Below are positions 1 through 7,804 of a stretch of 24,239 nt of DNA, piece by piece. The stretch covers positions 1-24,239 of the forward strand of contig PCAH01000146.1 of the NCBI GenBank assembly GCA_002730485.1. Direction: 5' to 3'. The notes below the pieces were generated by a model. It ran no database searches and had not been told where the DNA came from. It saw nothing but the letters and a program-made list of their open reading frames with translations. Source of the DNA: Dehalococcoidia bacterium. Lineage in GTDB: Bacteria > Chloroflexota > Dehalococcoidia > UBA3495. Every line of letters begins with the position of its first letter. Position 1 is the stretch's first letter. The position numbers were made by a program, and so were the translations under genes.

Positions 1-282
1 ATCCAGCGTCGCTATCTCTTCAGCCAACCTAGCGGGAAGATGCAGCGGGGAAACGAACACCGCGGATCCAATCCTAATGGTGCTGGTGTTGGCCACAAGG
101 TGACTGGCGAGGACATTTGGCGCAGCGCCCAGTCCGTAACGTGTGAAGTGGTGCTCGGCTGTCCAGGCGCTCTTGAACCCCAGTTCCTCGCCTAGAACAA
201 ATTCTTCGGTAATGTCATCATAGACTTGCTTAGGGTCGGCCCCTTCTGGCCAGGGCACGTGGGAGAATAGGGCGAAATCCAT
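1..282 (-). CDS. LLM-class flavin-dependent oxidoreductase, N-terminal part
   Basis: The gene runs off the left edge, so only 94 residues are visible. The protein opens MDFALFSHVPWPEG and continues with EELGFKSAWTAEHHF, the first strand and the helix-strand-(E)HH segment of the bacterial luciferase-like (beta/alpha)8 barrel. Further on, NTSTIRIGSAVFVSPLHLP matches the family's third and fourth strands. Members are F420- or FMN-dependent monooxygenases or reductases, and the substrate cannot be told from this part. The ATG at 280-282 follows a GGAGAG ribosome site about 9 bases upstream. A second, different family member starts at the other edge of the window. Large families of such enzymes are known in SAR202 Chloroflexota. 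Family assignment is firm; the substrate is unknown. Confidence 0.85.
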   Translation of the reverse strand, partial: MDFALFSHVPWPEGADPKQVYDDITEEFVLGEELGFKSAWTAEHHFTRYGLGAAPNVLASHLVANTSTIRIGSAVFVSPLHLPARLAEEIATLD

Positions 283-411
283 CTTTAGCTGCTCTCCATA
301 TTGGGTTTCGTGATGATCTTTATTAGGCCCGCATCATTAAACCATACAACCGACGCCCTTGCCACTGAAGCAATCAGTGACACCGCGTCATTGCATCTCC
401 AGGCGTGACCA

Positions 412-447
412 GGGTCTGGCTGGTGTATAATTCTGCCCGCCAGACCC
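412..447. repeat. 9-bp inverted repeat around the holA -10 box
   Basis: GGGTCTGGC (412-420) and GCCAGACCC (439-447) are perfect inverted copies separated by 18 bases. The spacer holds the TATAAT at 426-431. A protein bound to this site, or a cruciform, would cover the holA promoter core. Whether it acts as an operator is inference. Confidence 0.6.
426..431 (+). promoter_or_regulatory. Candidate -10 box for holA
   Basis: A consensus TATAAT lies 48 bases upstream of the proposed TTG start of holA. No good -35 hexamer is seen at 16-18 bases spacing, so this is a partial promoter call. It supports a start downstream of the longer GTG-initiated frame at 405, because that GTG would lie upstream of the transcript. 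Confidence 0.4.
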
Positions 448-479
448 AATCCTGCTGGCCCAAATCTTGGGAGTCCAAT

Positions 480-1478
480 TTGTCGGTACATCTGCTGCAC
501 GGCGACAGTTTCTTGGTGCCCAGACGCCTTGACGAGCTTGTCAATGAGTCCGGTGCATCAGACGTGTTGGAAGCCAACCGACACCGCTTGATTGGCTCTC
601 AAACCAAGCCGGGCGAGCTATTGAGCATGTGCAACGCCCTTCCCTTCATGGACGATTATCGTCTGGTAATCGTTGAAGGGCTGTTGGGCACTGCCGAATC
701 CAAAGGCCGGGGCCGAAGACGGGCGTCCTCCGATGATTCCAGCGTCGCAAACCAGTGGAAAGCCTTAGGCGAGGCCATCCCCCAGATGCCGGACACCACG
801 GTTCTGGTCTTCACCGACGGTTCGTTGGGTGCCAACAACCCGATGCTCAGGATGTTAAAACCGGTTTCCCAGGTGGAAGAGCTGTCTGCTCCCAGCGGTG
901 AAGGACTGGCTCGCTGGGTGAAATCCACGGTTGAGGCCAAGGGCGCATCCATCAGCCCAACGGCAAACCGGTCAATCACCGATCTGGTCGGCAATGACCT
1001 CTGGACCCTGGACCAAGAACTGGAGAAATTGGCGCTGTTCTGTGGCGGAAGAGAGATACAGGAGTCGGATGTGGGAGAGATGGTCTCCCAGGTCAGAGAA
1101 GCCAGTATCTTCACGGCTGTGGACGCCATGATCGAGGGGCGGCCTGGCGTGGCGCTGCGCTTACTTCACCAACTGAAACAGGACGGCAAAGAACCCCTCT
1201 ACGTGATCAGCATGGTGGAACGCCAGTTGCGACTGCTGGCATTGGCCCGGGACGCCATTGACCGGGGAGTACCCCAGAGCGAGTTGAAGGGAAGGCTGGG
1301 GACATCTTCAGACTTTGTGGTTCGGAAGACCGCTGAGCAGGCCAGGCGTCATCCCATGTCGGAGATCATCCTCAGGTACAACCAACTTTTGGAGGCCGAC
1401 TTGGCCATCAAACGGGGAAAGCTGGAACCAGACCTGGCCCTGGAGTTGCTGGTGGGCGACGGCTCACCTCAACGTTAG
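480..1478 (+). CDS. holA: DNA polymerase III, delta subunit (clamp-loader wrench)
   Basis: The 332-residue product has the HolA layout. It opens SVHLLHGDSFLV, the family's shared strand and P-loop-like position. VFTDGSLGANNPMLRML follows in the AAA+-like region, LWTLDQELEKLALFCGG in the middle (the N-L-x-L-E-x-E-L-x-K-L signature region), and a helical C-terminal collar domain with EPLYVISMVERQLRLL and a final LAIKRGKLEPDLALELLV. Delta opens the beta sliding clamp during clamp loading. I chose TTG 480, which follows GGGAG at 469-473, because the in-frame GTG at 405 lies upstream of the TATAAT and adds 25 residues that do not resemble the family. The last four bases overlap the convergent ABC gene. 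Confidence 0.9.
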   Translation: MSVHLLHGDSFLVPRRLDELVNESGASDVLEANRHRLIGSQTKPGELLSMCNALPFMDDYRLVIVEGLLGTAESKGRGRRRASSDDSSVANQWKALGEAIPQMPDTTVLVFTDGSLGANNPMLRMLKPVSQVEELSAPSGEGLARWVKSTVEAKGASISPTANRSITDLVGNDLWTLDQELEKLALFCGGREIQESDVGEMVSQVREASIFTAVDAMIEGRPGVALRLLHQLKQDGKEPLYVISMVERQLRLLALARDAIDRGVPQSELKGRLGTSSDFVVRKTAEQARRHPMSEIILRYNQLLEADLAIKRGKLEPDLALELLVGDGSPQR

Positions 1479-2458
1479 TCGTTTACCTCGGGGATGACCG
1501 GGTTGTAGCAGGCCACAAAGTGGTTATTCTCAGTCTCAACCAACCTGGGCTTAACATTCGACCGGCACTCGCTCTGTGCCTTGAAACACCGGGGCAGAAA
1601 CGGGCATTCCATGGGCAGATTGATCATATCTGGAGGACTTCCCGGTAGGGGCTCGATCCTTTTCTCTGGATCATCCATCCTGGGAAGCGCCTGGAGAAGT
1701 GAATAGGTATACGGGTGCTGGGAACGGCGGAACAGCGGCACCACGGCGGCATCCTCCACCACATTACCCGCGTAGATAACACCCACCTTCTTGGCCATGG
1801 CGGCAACCACACCCATATCATGGGTGATGAGCAGCACCGATGCGTTCTGCTCCTTCACCAATTCTCTGATGCGCTGGAGTATCTCAGCCTGAAGGGTAAC
1901 GTCCAGTCCGGATGTCGGCTCATCGGCGATCAGCAATTTGGGACGCAGCACCAGCGCCATGGCCATCATGATCCTCTGGCACATGCCGCCGCTCAGGGCA
2001 AAGGGATACTGGCCCATCACCCGTTTGGGGTCAGGCAAACCCATTGCGAAGAGCATGTCCTGGGCCATCTTGTTGGCGTTCCGGAGCGAGATATCACTAT
2101 GCTCCAGGATCACCTCTTCAAGTTGGGGACCGATGCATTCTATGGGGTTCAGCGCAGACTGGGCATCCTGGAATACCAGAGCGATCTCCCGGCCCCGCAG
2201 GTCGCGCATCTGCTCTGGGCCCGCCCGCAGCAGATCAATGTCTTTGTACATGATCCGGCCATCGGCAACCTCGGCGTTCTGGGGAAGTAGTCCCATCACG
2301 GACAGCGCCAGGGTGCTCTTACCTGACCCGCTCTCCCCAACCACACAGTAGACCTCGCCTTCTTCAAGGGACAGACTCACATTGTTCAGCCCCTTGACCC
2401 GTCCGGCGGAGGTGCCAAAACTCACCGTTAAGTCTTCTATACTGAGGAATGCTGTCAT
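1475..2458 (-). CDS. Oligopeptide/dipeptide-type ABC transporter ATP-binding protein (DppD/OppD-like)
   Basis: A 327-residue ABC ATPase. The Walker A motif GESGSGKST is at residues 41-49, the Q-loop VFQDAQSALNPI near 96-106, the signature LSGGMCQ at 155-161, Walker B LLIADEPTSGLD at 175-186 and the H-loop ITHDMG after that. The C-terminus carries the peptide-transporter extension with spaced cysteines (CPFLPRCFKAQSEC, then ACYNP). The usual signature is LSGGMRQ; a Cys replaces Arg here. Such ATPases normally sit with two permeases, a binding protein and a second ATPase, but none is next to it, so it is an orphan or works with a distant operon. It starts with ATG 33 bases after the PHP gene on the same strand, probably in one transcript. 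Confidence 0.9.
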   Translation of the reverse strand: MTAFLSIEDLTVSFGTSAGRVKGLNNVSLSLEEGEVYCVVGESGSGKSTLALSVMGLLPQNAEVADGRIMYKDIDLLRAGPEQMRDLRGREIALVFQDAQSALNPIECIGPQLEEVILEHSDISLRNANKMAQDMLFAMGLPDPKRVMGQYPFALSGGMCQRIMMAMALVLRPKLLIADEPTSGLDVTLQAEILQRIRELVKEQNASVLLITHDMGVVAAMAKKVGVIYAGNVVEDAAVVPLFRRSQHPYTYSLLQALPRMDDPEKRIEPLPGSPPDMINLPMECPFLPRCFKAQSECRSNVKPRLVETENNHFVACYNPVIPEVND

Positions 2459-2491
2459 TTGCCTAAGTGCTCCATCTCAGGATCGGCCATG

Positions 2492-3151
2492 CTATGTACT
2501 ACGCACTGACTTTTGCCTCAGATCAACCGGCTGGAACCGACCTTCTTTCAACTCGCAAATCAAATCTGCCAAACCGGTCACTGGCCGCTGGAATTCCGTT
2601 GCCACCGTGCCGATCTGCTCAACTTTATGAGCATCACTCCCGGCAGACATACTCACACTCAAGAGACCACCAAGGTCCCTGGAAAATTGGTTCTGGATGG
2701 TGAGGCCGCGTCCGTTGAGCGCCTCCAAACCCTGGCACATCTGGAAGAACTCGTCGCCGCCTGCGCGCTCCAGCATCTCGTCCCGCACGCCCGGCTTTTC
2801 AGCTGGTTCCTCTATGAAGCGGCGGCGGTAGGGATGGGCCGCGATCATTGCCCCGCCGGCTTTGTCCACAGACGCCTGTAAGAATTCGGGCTTATGCATA
2901 CCAAATTCGTATTTAGTCAGTCCAAAGACTAAGACATGCCCGGCCTCGGTATTGATCTCACAACCTGGGATCACCAAAAAATCGTGCCTATTGGAGAGTT
3001 TTTTTATCTGATCTTCGGTCCAAAATGCGTCGTGATCTGTGAGGCAGATGCCGTCCAGTCCCAATGACTTGGAGCCCTCTATCAACTCATCCACACTCAT
3101 GAAACTGTCGTCCGAGTGGGGGTAACTATGGGTGTGAAGATCTATCAGCAA
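2492..3151 (-). CDS. PHP-domain metal-dependent phosphoesterase
   Basis: A 219-residue stand-alone PHP domain. Metal-ligand motifs appear in the expected order: HTHS (H6, H8), TDHD (D39, H40), the Glu of GCEI (E65), AAHP (H106) and GSDAH (D173, H175). The family hydrolyses phosphoesters such as nucleoside or histidinol phosphates and 3'-phosphorylated nucleotides, but the substrate here is unknown. The start is TTG at 3149-3151, chosen because the protein then begins MLIDLHTHS, as family members usually do; the ribosome site is weak. It is the first gene of a probable two-gene unit with the ABC ATPase and diverges from the repeat lipoprotein gene. Confidence 0.87.
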   Translation of the reverse strand: MLIDLHTHSYPHSDDSFMSVDELIEGSKSLGLDGICLTDHDAFWTEDQIKKLSNRHDFLVIPGCEINTEAGHVLVFGLTKYEFGMHKPEFLQASVDKAGGAMIAAHPYRRRFIEEPAEKPGVRDEMLERAGGDEFFQMCQGLEALNGRGLTIQNQFSRDLGGLLSVSMSAGSDAHKVEQIGTVATEFQRPVTGLADLICELKEGRFQPVDLRQKSVRST

Positions 3152-3197
3152 GTGCTACTTTTTTGACCTAGACGGCGGGATTGACCGGACAATGCCC

Positions 3198-3226
3198 ATG
3201 ATAGCAAACCGAAGCATGGTTGAAAA
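3198..3226 (-). promoter_or_regulatory. Candidate promoter of the PHP-ABC unit
   Basis: Read on the minus strand, TTTTCA (3221-3226), 17 bases, then TATCAT (3198-3203) preceded by TGC, which makes an extended -10. It would start transcription about 40 bases upstream of the PHP start codon. Confidence 0.4.
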
Positions 3227-3262
3227 ATACTTGGTGGGATTCGGCTATGGCCTTGCTCGCTT

Positions 3263-3271
3263 TGGTAAGAT
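3263..3271 (+). promoter_or_regulatory. Weak extended -10 for the repeat lipoprotein gene
   Basis: TGG followed by TAAGAT (3266-3271) fits an extended -10 element about 29 bases upstream of the proposed TTG start. No convincing -35 is visible. Confidence 0.25.
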
Positions 3272-3299
3272 TGCATCTAATCGAACTGGATAAGAGAAA

Positions 3300-5398
3300 T
3301 TGGCGATTCGCATGCAGCCCCCGAACAGATACATCAAAAAACTGCTCACCAAGTTGCTGGCTTCCCTGGTGCTTCTAGCAGCTTTGGCTGCCTGTGGCGC
3401 AGAAACTGCGAATTCCACTCCAGCATCGACACTTCCTGCTGCCACCGTTGTGCCCACAGTAGTAGCTGAAGCGACACAGCCACCTGCTGTAACCCCAACC
3501 GTCGAACCAACCATGCAGGCCGGCGAGCCCACAAACGTCGCTACCAGCACGCCAGTTCCTACCCCAACCGCAACACCAAGACCGCGACCAACAGCGACAC
3601 TCGCGCCAGAACAAGCTCTATTCAGCGACCTTTTTGGGCACAGGGAAACCTAGACCAGTCCGAGCAACGAGCTATCGCTGCCATCTCGTCAATCACCGAC
3701 CAGAACCTGGACTTGGCTCGGTTCATAACGGGCTTTAGTTGGGTCACCGACGGCATCAGTGGTACCGAGGCAGCCACCATCGAAACGTTCGCCGACATTT
3801 CAGCAGAGAACGCCCAGCTCGGCATCGCTTTGACCGAACTCAAATGGTTGAAAGGCTTCGAGGTTCCTATCGCGAAGAAGGAATTCTGGCTTCAGAGTTT
3901 CTTGGAATTGGCGCCATTCCCAGAGGTTTCCACCCAAGTTGCATCGTTGCCCTGGGTGGTGGAAGGCCACACAAGCGACCGAAGGGTAGCCCAACGTAAC
4001 CTGGCTTTGATCGCCCAAGACGACAGTGCGTTCTTGGAGGGGTTACTAAATGTGTCTTGGCTGAATGACGACATATCTTCGGATGAGGCACTCGCCGTCC
4101 AAGAGATAGTCGCTCTGAATTCCGCCGCCAAGCGATCCTTGCTCGATCTCCCCTGGTTCTTGGACGAACTCACCGTTCAGGAGTCCACCCTGATATCTCG
4201 CTTGGCCACTATTTCCGGAGCCGACGCTGACCTGCCCTCTACCTCACTTGGCCTTGAATGGACAGCAGATGGGATCTCTGAGGATGATGAACTGGCTATC
4301 GGCCTACTAGCCTTGTTGGATCAGCCAACTGCCGGAACGGTTTCGACAACTCCATGGTTCATCGCCGGGCCGGTAGAAACCCAAGAGATAAATCTGCTTA
4401 AAGCCATCGCCAGGCTGTTCGCCCACTCTCCGGAATTGAGCGTCATGGTAAGGGAGATGGATTTCTTCAGAGGCTCGGCTGAGAGGCACGATGTCAGCGC
4501 TGTGGACGCCATCAAAACCCTCAACCAAGACACAGAGGACTGGGCGCTCCTCAGCAAGCAAAGCTGGTACAAAGACGGTATCAGCGACGATGAGGCCGTG
4601 GTCCTCACCGTGCTGCCAGGTCAAGCAAAGAACGTCCCTACGGATTACCAATCACTGGTGGACAACCGCTTCTACATGGAGAAGGTCACAGAGCCGCTGC
4701 CACGGTCGGGATCGGTGGACCTGTACCTGGTCAGATTCCTGGAGCACCAAACGGAGTCTGCCACCATGACCCATCTGCGTTCCGCAGTTTTGGAAATAGA
4801 AGACTACATGGGTTTCCCGCTGCCAGTGAAAGAGATCATCATGCTGTTCAGCACCAACATCGACGCCGGAGGAATCAACTACGGGTCTCACTTCACCCTT
4901 GATGTCTCTGAAGACGCCAGCCTTCCGCAGTTGATCGAGGGTGGAATCGTCCACGAGATATCCCACTTCTACCCGGTGGCTGAATCGGCCTGGTTTGGAG
5001 AAGGCACGGCCAATTTCCTGGCGACCCACGTAGGTTTTGAACTGTACAACCAGGAAGTAGCGCCCCGCAGCAACCGGTCATCTTGCCCAAATGACGTGAC
5101 CAACATAACGGAGATAAAAGCGGCTTATCCAGGTTTCTATCCTGAACCGATCGCCCACCGATTCTGCTATCACAACTACGGCGAACGGATCATCAGAGGA
5201 CTGAAAGCCGCTATGGGCGATGGGCCATTCCAGGCGGCCTGGAGATATATATTTTGAAACGGGATCGAAGAAGAACGGACTTTCACCGACGAGGAAATCT
5301 ACGAGCTATTCCTGGCCTATACCCCGGACGACAAGGCATCCAGGGTCAACCAGGTTTTTGTCGATCTCCACGGCGGCGACTTTGTGACATCGCCCTAG
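3300..5398 (+). pseudogene. Lipoprotein with ~35-aa W repeats and an HEXXH metallopeptidase-like domain, disrupted by a frameshift and a TGA
   Basis: One gene can be read across two lesions. The first part (3300-3653) encodes a lipoprotein signal with lipobox LAAC (Cys32) and a Thr/Pro-rich linker. At the T5 run 3631-3635 the reading must slip by -1 (as if one T were missing). It then continues to 5255-5257, an in-frame TGA, after which 46 further sensible codons reach TAG at 5396-5398. The middle carries ten W-x-x-D-G-I-S-x-x-E repeats of about 35 residues. The C-terminal domain has HEISH (4952-4966) and a Glu in WFGEGTAN (5000-5002), the HEXXH...E pattern of gluzincin zinc peptidases. The first repeat Trp (3635-3637) is exactly 35 codons from the next, which confirms the frame change. 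It may be a decaying gene, a sequence error, or recoded. The substrate is unknown. Confidence 0.7.
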
Positions 5399-5413
5399 GC
5401 TTGGCAGCAGAGA

Positions 5414-7753
5414 CTAACGAACTTCCAAGAAGCCCTCTTCTTCCAAGAGCTCCATCACTTCTTCAGCCTTGCCCCGCCCGATCTTCAATCGGCGTTCCAG
5501 ATAGGAACCGGTCAACTGCGGGTTCCTGGCAGCCAACTCTCGGGCGTCTTCCATGATGTGGGCGTCGACGCTGTCCTCGTTTTCTTCCGGCTCCGGATCG
5601 CTTACGTCGATCACCGGCAACGGGGGACCGTCCTGGTTCAGCCAGAATTCGACGATGTGGTCGATCTCCTGGTCATAGACCAAGGTTCCTTGCACCCTAC
5701 TGGGCTTGGGAGACTCGTTGTGCAGCAAAAGCATGTCGCCCTTGCCCAAGAGCTTCTCCGCGCCAACGGCGTCAAGAATAACCCGAGAGTCGACTTGTGA
5801 GGCCACGGCAAAGGCAGCACGCGCTGGCACGTTGGCCTTAAGCAGGCCCGTGACTACGTTGACCGAAGGACGCTGGGTGGCCAGCACCAGGTGGATTCCG
5901 GTTGCGCGGCCAAGCTGGGCCAGACGCACCAGGTTCTGTTCCACCTCGAACCCGCCGACCATCATCAGGTCGGCAAGCTCATCGACTATCAACACCAGGA
6001 AGGGCATCTTCTCTTTGGCGCGCTTGTTGTATCCCTCGATGTTCCTAGCGCCGATCTCTTCCATCAACTTGTAGCGGGCAAGCATCTCACGGATTAGGCC
6101 GCGCAGAGCAGTGTTTACCTCTTCGGCGTCGACGATGACCGGACCGACCAGGTGAGGTATCCCGTTGAATGGTGTCAACTCCACGCGCTTGGGGTCCACC
6201 ATCAAGATACGCAACTGCTCTGGGGTCTTGGTCAGAAGGAACGACGCGACAATGGAGTTGATGCAGACGCTCTTACCACTGCCGGTTGCTCCCGCGATCA
6301 GCATGTGGGGCAAGGATACCAGATCCAGCACCACTGGAGCGCCGCCGGTGTCTTGGCCCAGAGCTATGGGCAGACCACCCTTGGTGACCAACCTACTGAA
6401 CGCTGGGGTCTCGATCACCTCTCTGAGATGGACCTTGCTGGGTGAAGGGCTCGGGACTTCCAGACCGACCAACGCTTCACCAGGCACCGGAGCCTCGATC
6501 CGCAGATATGGAGTCTTCAATGCCAGGGCCATATCTTTCTCGCGAGTCAGAATGCTCTGGACTTTGACCCGACTGCGTTCCAAATCGGACTTATCATCGT
6601 CATCGGTATCAGAACCAGCGGAGCCTCTACGGGAATCGCCCCTCTTGGGAACCCAACCCGGGACCAGACCAAAGCGAACGATCCTTGGGCCTGCTTTCAC
6701 ATCGGTGACTTCAACCCTGACACCGTGATCACCCAAGGTACTTTCCACCAGGCGCGCCATCTCTTGCAGGGCCGTTTCCGGGGCGTGGTGCGTATCGGGG
6801 GGAGTCAGCGAATCCACTGTGGGGGTCTGCCAGCCTCCCTTACCACTGCCTTTTCCAGCGTTGGCGCTGATCACCTTGCTGCCAGCTTTGGGGGCTTTTA
6901 TCGGAGCCGGTTCTTTGTTCTCCCAGGTGGGAATCAAACCGGATTCAGGCATTCGCCAATCTTCATCGGCGTCATCATCTGGACCGCGACGGTTGCTTGG
7001 TTCAGGCTCAAATTCGTCCAGATCCGACTCGGGCCTAACACTCAATCCGGTACTGGAATCCGCTTCCCCTTGGTAGGCCAAGGTGCGCACCGGTGCATTG
7101 GACGGACCCATTATAACCATCTTCAGCAGGTCCTTGCGTGAGGCCTTTCGTTGCATGCCGTAGCGCAATATACGCACCCTACGGTCGATGAATCTGGCTG
7201 ATTCCTGGATGCCGATGTAGAAATAGAGGACAGCCACCTGTATTCCAAGCAGTCCCCCTCTCAGGTATTTCAGATAGATCGTGCCGGCCCCTTTGGGCCT
7301 GACGACCAACGGCAGCACAACGGCGATACCAGCCATCTTGGCAACGGCCAGCATCATGGGAGCCCCGCCAATGTAAGCGCCCCAGGTTCCGCCCATGCTG
7401 ACGTCTTCAAGAGCGCCGTCTTCAGGGAAGATGGTGGAGAGTATGCCAATGGATATGGCGACCAATGCCGCAGCTATGGTCCAGCGACGCCAGTGGGTGA
7501 TAACTAGGTGGCGGTTGTAGCGGAGCGTTACCAGCGTTACGGCGATCCAGATTCCCAGGGGAATCCAGCCGTAGCCAAGGGCTTCGACAGCCCAAACGCG
7601 CGCATCTGTAGAGAAGCCGAAGTACAGGCCGACAGAAAAACCAATGGCCAATATGACCAGTGCGTCTAGCAGTGACCCGGGGGCTCCATGAGCGAGGTCC
7701 TTAATCGATGGCGAAGCAGTATCATCCCGCTTACGCCCAATGAAACTGGCCAC
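5414..7753 (-). CDS. ftsK: FtsK/SpoIIIE-type DNA translocase
   Basis: A 779-residue protein. The first ~190 residues hold about four membrane helices (for example LLDALVILAIGFSVGLYFGF). A charged Pro/Gly/Asp-rich linker follows, then the motor domain with Walker A GATGSGKSVCIN near residue 487 and Walker B FLVLIVDELADLM near 590. The last ~50 residues are the winged-helix gamma domain (YLERRLKIGRGKAEEVMELL) that reads KOPS-like sequences. It pumps chromosome DNA through the closing septum during division. GTG was chosen as the start because GGAGGG lies 6-7 bases upstream. The gene follows RNase J by 51 bases, an adjacency also seen in Bacillus. It converges on the lipoprotein gene with a 15-base gap, where I see no clear terminator. 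Confidence 0.95.
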   Translation of the reverse strand: MASFIGRKRDDTASPSIKDLAHGAPGSLLDALVILAIGFSVGLYFGFSTDARVWAVEALGYGWIPLGIWIAVTLVTLRYNRHLVITHWRRWTIAAALVAISIGILSTIFPEDGALEDVSMGGTWGAYIGGAPMMLAVAKMAGIAVVLPLVVRPKGAGTIYLKYLRGGLLGIQVAVLYFYIGIQESARFIDRRVRILRYGMQRKASRKDLLKMVIMGPSNAPVRTLAYQGEADSSTGLSVRPESDLDEFEPEPSNRRGPDDDADEDWRMPESGLIPTWENKEPAPIKAPKAGSKVISANAGKGSGKGGWQTPTVDSLTPPDTHHAPETALQEMARLVESTLGDHGVRVEVTDVKAGPRIVRFGLVPGWVPKRGDSRRGSAGSDTDDDDKSDLERSRVKVQSILTREKDMALALKTPYLRIEAPVPGEALVGLEVPSPSPSKVHLREVIETPAFSRLVTKGGLPIALGQDTGGAPVVLDLVSLPHMLIAGATGSGKSVCINSIVASFLLTKTPEQLRILMVDPKRVELTPFNGIPHLVGPVIVDAEEVNTALRGLIREMLARYKLMEEIGARNIEGYNKRAKEKMPFLVLIVDELADLMMVGGFEVEQNLVRLAQLGRATGIHLVLATQRPSVNVVTGLLKANVPARAAFAVASQVDSRVILDAVGAEKLLGKGDMLLLHNESPKPSRVQGTLVYDQEIDHIVEFWLNQDGPPLPVIDVSDPEPEENEDSVDAHIMEDARELAARNPQLTGSYLERRLKIGRGKAEEVMELLEEEGFLEVR

Positions 7754-7804
7754 TATATCCCTCCAGTGGCAGTTGCTATGGCCGATATTCGGCGAGTGGT
7801 CGGA

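Noticed and set aside
405..479. N-terminal extension of holA from the GTG at 405
   Set aside because: It lies upstream of the TATAAT box, does not resemble the family, and TTG 480 has a good ribosome site.
3629..3638. Programmed -1 frameshift at CCTTTTTGGG
   Set aside because: P-site re-pairing from CTT to CCT is poor, and no clear downstream pseudoknot was seen. A homopolymer indel is simpler.
5255..5257. TGA in the lipoprotein gene as selenocysteine
   Set aside because: No SECIS-like hairpin was found within 40 bases downstream, and the gene has another lesion.
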